17,459 nucleotides of DNA from JBEKTY01 sp049515555 (GTDB lineage: Bacteria > Planctomycetota > Planctomycetia > Pirellulales > Thermoguttaceae), in contig JBEKTY010000166.1 in assembly GCA_049515555.1 (NCBI GenBank), forward strand, positions 1 to 17,459. Direction: 5' to 3'. Below, in pieces: positions 13,133 to 17,459 of this stretch. The position numbers were made by a program, and so were the translations under genes. Under the pieces are notes generated by a model. The model had not been told where the DNA came from. It saw only the letters and a list, made by a program, of their open reading frames with translations, and did no database searches. Within the stretch, counting starts at the first letter, position 1. Every line of letters begins with the position of its first letter.

Positions 13133-14433
13133 TCCGGCTTCTGGTCCCTTCTCACCGTGACTTTCCCTTCCGCGAGTTTCTCGACACGCTCGTTGATAAG
13201 CCATACGTGGAGTAGCGCGACGGGCGGGAGAAGATACTTTTGCGTGGAGGAGGCGGCCGGAGTAGGCAGCGGTATTTCCAGTCTTTCAGGACTGTCGATA
13301 GACCAATCGGACAGCCGGAAGTAGGTAGCACAGCAACCAAGTTCATGCTGGTCGTCTCGCCATACGTCGCAATAAACGTAAACGCCTGGCTTACCCCGGC
13401 TGTTCTCCGCGTAAACGAAGTCGTATAAGCCATTGGCGAGTTTGGATATTTGGTGAACGTTCCCGTGTCCTGGTTTGCCGGCGACATACCCAAAGCCCGC
13501 GTGTATCTCTTCTCCTACCTTGCGGACCTTCGCCTCTGCTTTGTCTGCGTTTCTTATTGGGAGATGGAAAACATCTTCGGGCCTCGCGCCCGAATCGGGG
13601 TTGAAATACACCAAGACCAGCCTGTCCCCTGTCGCCGGCCCGTGAGGGAGGGAGATGGCTAGGCAAGACTTACCAGATTGCGAAATTGTGAGGGTTTCAA
13701 TCCCCTTGGTCGAGTTTGAGATCGTCGTGCTTGAAGATGGCAACTCGAAATCGCCGAGGGCCTCCAACACCTGTCCGTTTTCGACCAATAATTCGACGGA
13801 GCCATAGTAGAGGATTTCGCCTAGTTCATTGGTACTCCAGGGTTGCGTTGGGCGTTTGCTTAGAAACCCGTGCCCGGCGGTCTTCTTGTCCGGCTCGCCG
13901 AACCGGGCCGCAACATCGTCGGTAGCGATTGGGGTCCTAAGCACTACCCACAGGTTTCGCGAGCCCTCTGTCCCCGCAATCAGCTTGGAGGTGGAATGGA
14001 CCTTTCCCTTGTCTAGGACCCAATCCCACAGCTCCTTCCCGGTTCCCTTGGGCTTGCTCCCCACCTGCTTGTCAGGCGATTCGCCCGCCCTTGGCTGCAA
14101 CGGTGCCGGCGATGCTTCGTCGCGGGAGCCCCGGCTTTCCGACGCCGGCGCTGAAGTATTCGGTGAATCGTGCCCTCGTAGTTTCCAGGAAACGACAAGA
14201 GCGCCGATAGCAACGAAGACAAGACCGGCAAAGAACAGCAAAAGTGTGCGGCGGGGCGGCTTTCCCCTTGACTTGCGATTCAGGGACGTAAGGAGCACCA
14301 TTGCCGGATCGCCTCTCCGATCTTGCATTTCGGCCATTGCTGCTACCCCCCTTGCGGACGATTGCTCCGTTTTCCGGCTGCCCGAATCCGCACTGGTTGG
14401 TTTCCCAACGTCTTTCCAATCATCGGGTAGCAT
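13129..14433 (-). CDS. Membrane-anchored protein of unknown function
   Basis: I recognise no family. From ATG 14433 the protein has 434 residues. A basic cytoplasmic segment (KSRGKPPRR) precedes one transmembrane helix (TLLLFFAGLVFVAIGALVVS, about 63-82). A Ser/Pro/Gly-rich linker follows, then a roughly 300-residue domain with many beta-like stretches, placing most of the protein outside the cytoplasm. The start is uncertain: TTG 14457, ATG 14433 and ATG 14337 share the frame. The last has a G-rich tract (AAGGGGGG) about 8 nt upstream, and a GC hairpin lies just before 14433. GC content is somewhat lower than in the helicase and YhaN genes, which could mean different ancestry. It lies between the uvrD-like gene and the nucleotidyltransferase module, with no clear functional link. 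Confidence 0.65.
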   Translation of the reverse strand: MLPDDWKDVGKPTSADSGSRKTEQSSARGVAAMAEMQDRRGDPAMVLLTSLNRKSRGKPPRRTLLLFFAGLVFVAIGALVVSWKLRGHDSPNTSAPASESRGSRDEASPAPLQPRAGESPDKQVGSKPKGTGKELWDWVLDKGKVHSTSKLIAGTEGSRNLWVVLRTPIATDDVAARFGEPDKKTAGHGFLSKRPTQPWSTNELGEILYYGSVELLVENGQVLEALGDFELPSSSTTISNSTKGIETLTISQSGKSCLAISLPHGPATGDRLVLVYFNPDSGARPEDVFHLPIRNADKAEAKVRKVGEEIHAGFGYVAGKPGHGNVHQISKLANGLYDFVYAENSRGKPGVYVYCDVWRDDQHELGCCATYFRLSDWSIDSPERLEIPLPTPAASSTQKYLLPPVALLHVWLINERVEKLAEGKVTVRRDQKPE

Positions 14434-14985
14434 AGTGAAAGGGCCGGAGGCCCGCAACTACCCCCCGGGGCGGAGGTCGCGTTGGGGTGTCCGGCGATCT
14501 CGGCCTGAAAGTCGATCCTTGGGGGGTTTCGGTGCCAGTGTGGCCACTTCCCGAGATGGCCTAGGGACGTGCGAGCGAGAGATGGTCAACGATGATCTGG
14601 TTCGGAATGGCCCATTCGGTTCCGATAACGGTCCATCCGCTGAACCGCAAAGCGGTTTTGTAACACAGCCCAGCGGTTGCGGCGTACTCGCCGCTACCCT
14701 GGGATAACCGGGCAGACAGGATGCAAACCCCAAAGGGGGTTTCGTCAGAGCGAGTGTCCACGCCGCAATCGCCGGCCGGCGTGGTTGGTTCACCCGGTGT
14801 TCGCAATACATTTAGGTGGGTGCCCACGAAACCCCGTTGGGGTTTTCTCGCCGCTGTTTCCCACGTTCCCAGGGTAGCCGCTGCGCGGCAACCGCTGGGC
14901 TATGATACGGGACGCTTTCAGCGTCCAGCCGAAGCGGCCCAGGCGGAAACAACGAGCCGGCGGTCCGCCGGCTGTTGGCCGCCGC
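14434..14985. other. Gene-free stretch between the unknown membrane protein and the UvrD-type gene
   Basis: There is no credible coding sequence; the minus-strand frames here read through palindromes. The part at 14458-14660 shows nothing I can identify. The rest is taken up by the mirrored hairpin repeats at 14667-14901 and a small hairpin, GGACGCT-ttc-AGCGTCC (14910-14926), about 60 bp after the helicase stop, which could be a 3' structure for that gene. Confidence 0.6.
14667..14901. repeat. Mirrored pair of REP-like hairpins
   Basis: The outer hairpins at 14667-14704 and 14867-14901 are inverted copies. Both have AGCCCAGCGGTTG at one end and CTACCCTGGGA at the other, with different self-complementary centres (GCGGCG-tact-CGCCGC and GCCGC-tgc-GCGGC). 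Inside them, a second inverted pair at 14725-14745 and 14826-14845 consists of AAACCCC/GGGGTTT hairpins. The symmetric arrangement resembles a REP doublet (REPIN) or a small non-autonomous element. Confidence 0.75.
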
Positions 14986-17094
14986 CTAGCGACGTGGCGC
15001 CCCTGGCGGCTTCGCCCGGCGGGACGGCGGCGCCGCTTGCGGCTTTGCACCGCCGGGCCGCTTGGCCGGTGGACGGGAAGCCCCTTGCGGCTTCGCACCG
15101 CCGGACGGCTTGGCCGGCTGGCCGGGCTTGACTGGCTGGCCGGAGGCCGTGCGGCGGAGCGGCACGCGGCCTTGTTTGGCTGCCAGATAGTTGGGGTTGC
15201 CGGTCTGGCCGGTGATCTCGTATAGGAAACGGCTGGGGACGGTGGGCCGAAGTTTGCCCCATTTGTTGCGGCTCAAGGCCAAGCTGAGCGTGAGCCGCTG
15301 CTGGGCCCGGGTGACGCCCACGTAGCACAGCCGCCGCTCCTCGTCGATGGCCGCCTCGTGGTCGGCGATCGAGCGCGAGTGCGGCAGCAGGCCCTCCTCC
15401 ATGCCCACCAGGTACACCTCGGGGAATTCCAGCCCCTTGGCCGCGTGGAGGGTCATCAGGGCCACGGCGTCGCGTTCGAGCTGCGATTCCTTGTCCTTCT
15501 CCTGCTCGCTGTTGGCGATGGCCACTTCCTGGAGGAAGCCGGCCAGGCCGGGCGTCTCGGCCCGCCGCCAGTAGCCGCCGATGGCATTTACAAGCTCCTC
15601 GACCGCGGCCCAGCGGGCCTCCTGCTCCTGCGGGTCGTGGTACAGCCGGGCCAGCTCCTGCCGGTAGCCAATCTCGGCCAACAGATCGCGGAGCACCTCG
15701 ACCAGCGGCTGCCGCTGGCAGCGCCGGCGGTAGCTCTCGATCAGGCGGCAGAACCCTGTGACGGCCTCCAAGTCGGCCGACGGCAGGACCTCCCACAGCG
15801 GCTTCTTTTGGGCCACGGCCTCGTCGGTCAAGCGTTTCACGGCGGCCTGGCCGATGCCCCGCGGCGGATTATTGATGATTCGCCGCAGTGAGACCTCGTC
15901 CTGCGGATTGGCCAGGGTTTTCAGGTAGGCCAAAAGGTCGCGGACTTCCTTGCGGTCGTAGAACGACATGCCGCCCAAGAGCACGTAGGGGATCTTCGCC
16001 CGGCGAAGCTCCATCTCGAACGCCCGGGGTTGCTCGTTGGTGCGGCAGAGGATGGCGAAATCGCGGGGCCGCCGGGGGATGGCGGCCATCCGCTGGGCGA
16101 TCTCGTCGACCACGGCCTTCGCCTCCTGGACCTCATCGTTCCGTTTCAGTACGCTGGGCGGCTCGCCGTCGATCATGGCCCGCAGCACCTTGGCATGCCG
16201 CAGGCGGTTGAAGGCGATGAGGCGATTGGCCCAGGCGACGATCGGCCGCGTGGAGCGATAATTCTGTTCCAGGCGGACGACCTTGGCCTCCGGCCAATCG
16301 TCGCGGAAGCGGAGGATATGGCGGATCTCGGCGCCCCGCCAGCCGTAGATCGACTGGTCGTCGTCGCCCACCACGCACAGATTGCGGTGCCCGGCGGCCA
16401 GGGCCTTGACGATCCGGTACTGGCTGCCGTTGGTGTCTTGATACTCGTCGATGAGCAGGTGATCGAAGCGGCCGGCCTCGGCCGTGCGGACCGCGGGGAA
16501 CTTCTGGAAGAGTTCCTCGGCGCACAGCAGCAGGTCGTCGAAATCCAGGGCCCCGGCCGTCTTGAGGGCCTGCTGATAGCGGCGATAGGCCGAGGCGGCC
16601 AGGTGTTCCTTGACGGTCACGGCCCCAGCGGCCGCGGCGTCGGGCCGGACCGAGGCCGTCTTCCAGCGGCTGATGATCGCCAGCAGATCGCCCGGCCGCA
16701 GCAGGCCCTCGGCAATGCTGATCTCCCGCAGGGCCGAGCGGGCCAGCCCCTCCTGGTCGCCCCGGTCGTAGATGCCGAACTGGCTGGGATAGCCCAGTCG
16801 GGCAATGTGCCGCCGCAGGATCCGCACGCACAGCGAGTGGAAGGTCGATATCTCCGGCTGCCGGGGGAGCCGCCGGCCCAGCAGTTGGGCCGACCGCTCC
16901 TGCATCTCGCCGGCCGCCTTGTTGGTAAAGGTAACGGCCAGGATCCGCTCGGGGGCCGTGCCATGCCGGATCAGCTCGGCGATGCGGCAAGTGACCACGC
17001 GGGTCTTGCCAGTGCCCGCCCCGGCCAGGACCAAGAGCGGGCCCGACCGCGTACTGACGGCCTCCTGCTGTGCGGGATTCAGCTCCATCTTCAT
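14986..17094 (-). CDS. UvrD/PcrA/Rep-type superfamily 1 DNA helicase
   Basis: 3'-5' ATP-dependent DNA helicase, 702 residues, with all family motifs: AGAGTGKT (24-31, Walker A), TFTNKAAGEM (55-64, Ia), DEYQD (216-220, II), GDDDQSIYGWRGA (243-255, III) and EQNYRS (276-281, IV). LHAAKGLEFPEVYLVGMEEG (V) and CYVGVTRAQQRL (VI) lie at about 550-600. The length and order match PcrA/UvrD/Rep; the exact subgroup cannot be fixed by eye, so I give no symbol. From about residue 645 there is a Lys/Arg/Pro-rich tail built from a 16-residue repeat (GGAKPQGASRPPAKRP and variant), encoded by a 48-bp tandem DNA repeat. In this family the C-terminal tail often carries the RNA-polymerase-binding region. No Shine-Dalgarno sequence precedes ATG 17094. 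Confidence 0.93.
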   Translation of the reverse strand: MKMELNPAQQEAVSTRSGPLLVLAGAGTGKTRVVTCRIAELIRHGTAPERILAVTFTNKAAGEMQERSAQLLGRRLPRQPEISTFHSLCVRILRRHIARLGYPSQFGIYDRGDQEGLARSALREISIAEGLLRPGDLLAIISRWKTASVRPDAAAAGAVTVKEHLAASAYRRYQQALKTAGALDFDDLLLCAEELFQKFPAVRTAEAGRFDHLLIDEYQDTNGSQYRIVKALAAGHRNLCVVGDDDQSIYGWRGAEIRHILRFRDDWPEAKVVRLEQNYRSTRPIVAWANRLIAFNRLRHAKVLRAMIDGEPPSVLKRNDEVQEAKAVVDEIAQRMAAIPRRPRDFAILCRTNEQPRAFEMELRRAKIPYVLLGGMSFYDRKEVRDLLAYLKTLANPQDEVSLRRIINNPPRGIGQAAVKRLTDEAVAQKKPLWEVLPSADLEAVTGFCRLIESYRRRCQRQPLVEVLRDLLAEIGYRQELARLYHDPQEQEARWAAVEELVNAIGGYWRRAETPGLAGFLQEVAIANSEQEKDKESQLERDAVALMTLHAAKGLEFPEVYLVGMEEGLLPHSRSIADHEAAIDEERRLCYVGVTRAQQRLTLSLALSRNKWGKLRPTVPSRFLYEITGQTGNPNYLAAKQGRVPLRRTASGQPVKPGQPAKPSGGAKPQGASRPPAKRPGGAKPQAAPPSRRAKPPGAPRR
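15036..15120. repeat. 48-bp tandem repeat in the helicase C-terminal tail
   Basis: Two units, starting at 15036 and 15084, share CTTGCGGCTT, GCACCGCCGG and GCTTGGCCGG at the same spacing. They encode the basic 16-residue repeat at the helicase C-terminus. The length is a multiple of three, so copy number can change without breaking the frame. Confidence 0.65.
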
Positions 17095-17145
17095 ACCATG
17101 GATGGTAAGCGGCGGCGGGCCGCGGCGGAAGGGGGCTGGGAAGAA

Positions 17146-17291
17146 GGTGGAAGGCGGAGGGTGGAAGACGGAGGGCGGAGGGCGGCTTAGAGGCGCCGGC
17201 TGTTGTCAGGTCTCGGATCTCGGGTACCCAAATCCCTAAATACCCTAAATCCATAAATCCCCCTTCCTCCTTCCGCCCTCCGTCCTCCGCC
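17146..17291. repeat. Composite heptamer-core-octamer repeat in the helicase upstream gap
   Basis: Six 7-bp units (GGTGGAA, GGCGGAG, GGTGGAA, GACGGAG, GGCGGAG, GGCGGCT; 17146-17187) precede AGGCGCCGGCTGT (17191-17203). Degenerate octamers follow (AAATCCCT and variants, 17230-17260), then four inverted heptamers (TTCCTCC, TTCCGCC, CTCCGTC, CTCCGCC; 17264-17291). The first three parts repeat the order of the yhaO-internal block at 10871-10960. The final part makes the ends inverted. The block fills most of the divergent gap between the helicase start and the next gene. Confidence 0.8.
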
Positions 17292-17374
17292 GTGTGCGGC
17301 AAGTATCTATGGCGCGAAAGGTGGGAAGGTTGTATAACTTGGGGTAGCGTCTTGATTGTAGCACGATTCGAAGC

Positions 17375-17380
17375 AGGAGA
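17375..17380 (+). promoter_or_regulatory. Ribosome-binding site of the right-edge gene
   Basis: AGGAGA lies 8 nt before the ATG at 17389. It is one of the clearest Shine-Dalgarno matches in the window and supports calling the truncated gene. Confidence 0.7.
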
Positions 17381-17388
17381 AAATCGCG

Positions 17389-17459
17389 ATGGCGTTACCC
17401 GGCTTGGATCGGAAGGCCTACGAGGAACAGATGCGAGCGGAGTTCGAGCGCGCGTTGCG
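17389..17459 (+). CDS. Start of an unidentified gene, cut by the window edge
   Basis: Only 23 complete codons are visible, beginning MALPGLDRKAYEEQMRAEFE, which looks like a charged amphipathic helix. The start is supported by AGGAGA at ideal spacing. The gene is divergent from the helicase gene. Too little is present to name a family. Confidence 0.6.
   Translation, partial: MALPGLDRKAYEEQMRAEFERAL

Noticed and set aside
14458..14811. Minus-strand open frame of 117 codons
   Set aside because: It reads through REP-like hairpins, has no ribosome-binding site and has no recognisable domain.
16030..17190. 386-codon plus-strand open frame opposite the helicase
   Set aside because: The minus strand has every superfamily 1 helicase motif in order; the plus frame has none and runs into tandem repeats.

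Overview
The window reads as high-GC bacterial chromosome, most probably from a planctomycete. That guess is inference: it rests on the many palindromic and 7-8 bp tandem repeats between genes, the YhaO/YhaN/XPB gene set, and a cytochrome-c-fused bd-type oxidase. No rRNA, tRNA, CRISPR array or intact insertion sequence is visible.

Layout. 1-655 has no recognisable gene and holds a nested palindrome (121-278) and an octamer array. 656-3295 (+) is a two-gene respiratory operon: a CydA-like membrane protein fused to a C-terminal cytochrome c, then a second multi-pass membrane subunit. A hairpin and a 65-bp palindrome separate it from a convergent run of minus-strand genes. In transcription order from the right these are: a UvrD/PcrA/Rep-type helicase (17094-14986); a membrane-anchored protein of unknown function (14433-13129), perhaps with a small coupled ORF; a two-gene nucleotidyltransferase module (12696-11903); yhaO-like metallophosphoesterase (11821-10370); yhaN-like ATPase (10373-7065); an XPB-type helicase (6944-5271); and an exported protein with six LTxxQ-type motifs (5137-3485). 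A plus-strand gene starts at 17389 and runs off the end.

How the genes may work together. YhaO and YhaN overlap by ATGA and belong to the SbcD/SbcC-like DNA-end-processing class. With the XPB helicase behind them and a UvrD-type helicase upstream, the minus strand is a DNA-repair neighbourhood. The nucleotidyltransferase pair (AbiEii-like plus a 74-residue partner, overlapping by ATGA) looks like a toxin-antitoxin or defence-type module inserted at the 5' end of yhaO.

Most notable observations. (1) The 5' region of yhaO, including its ribosome-binding site, TTG start and 20 codons, is present twice as diverged direct repeats (11760-11891 and 12697-12871) flanking the nucleotidyltransferase module. 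The upstream copy encodes a 21-residue stub whose TGA overlaps the ATG of the module's first gene. (2) The yhaO frame contains two in-frame insertions of repeats that are otherwise intergenic. One has the same order (GGMGGAA-type heptamers, a 13-bp core, then AAATCCCC-type octamers) as a composite repeat at 17146-17260. (3) At least five families of 7-8 bp tandem repeats occur in the gaps, some G-quadruplex-prone, and some extend into coding ends.
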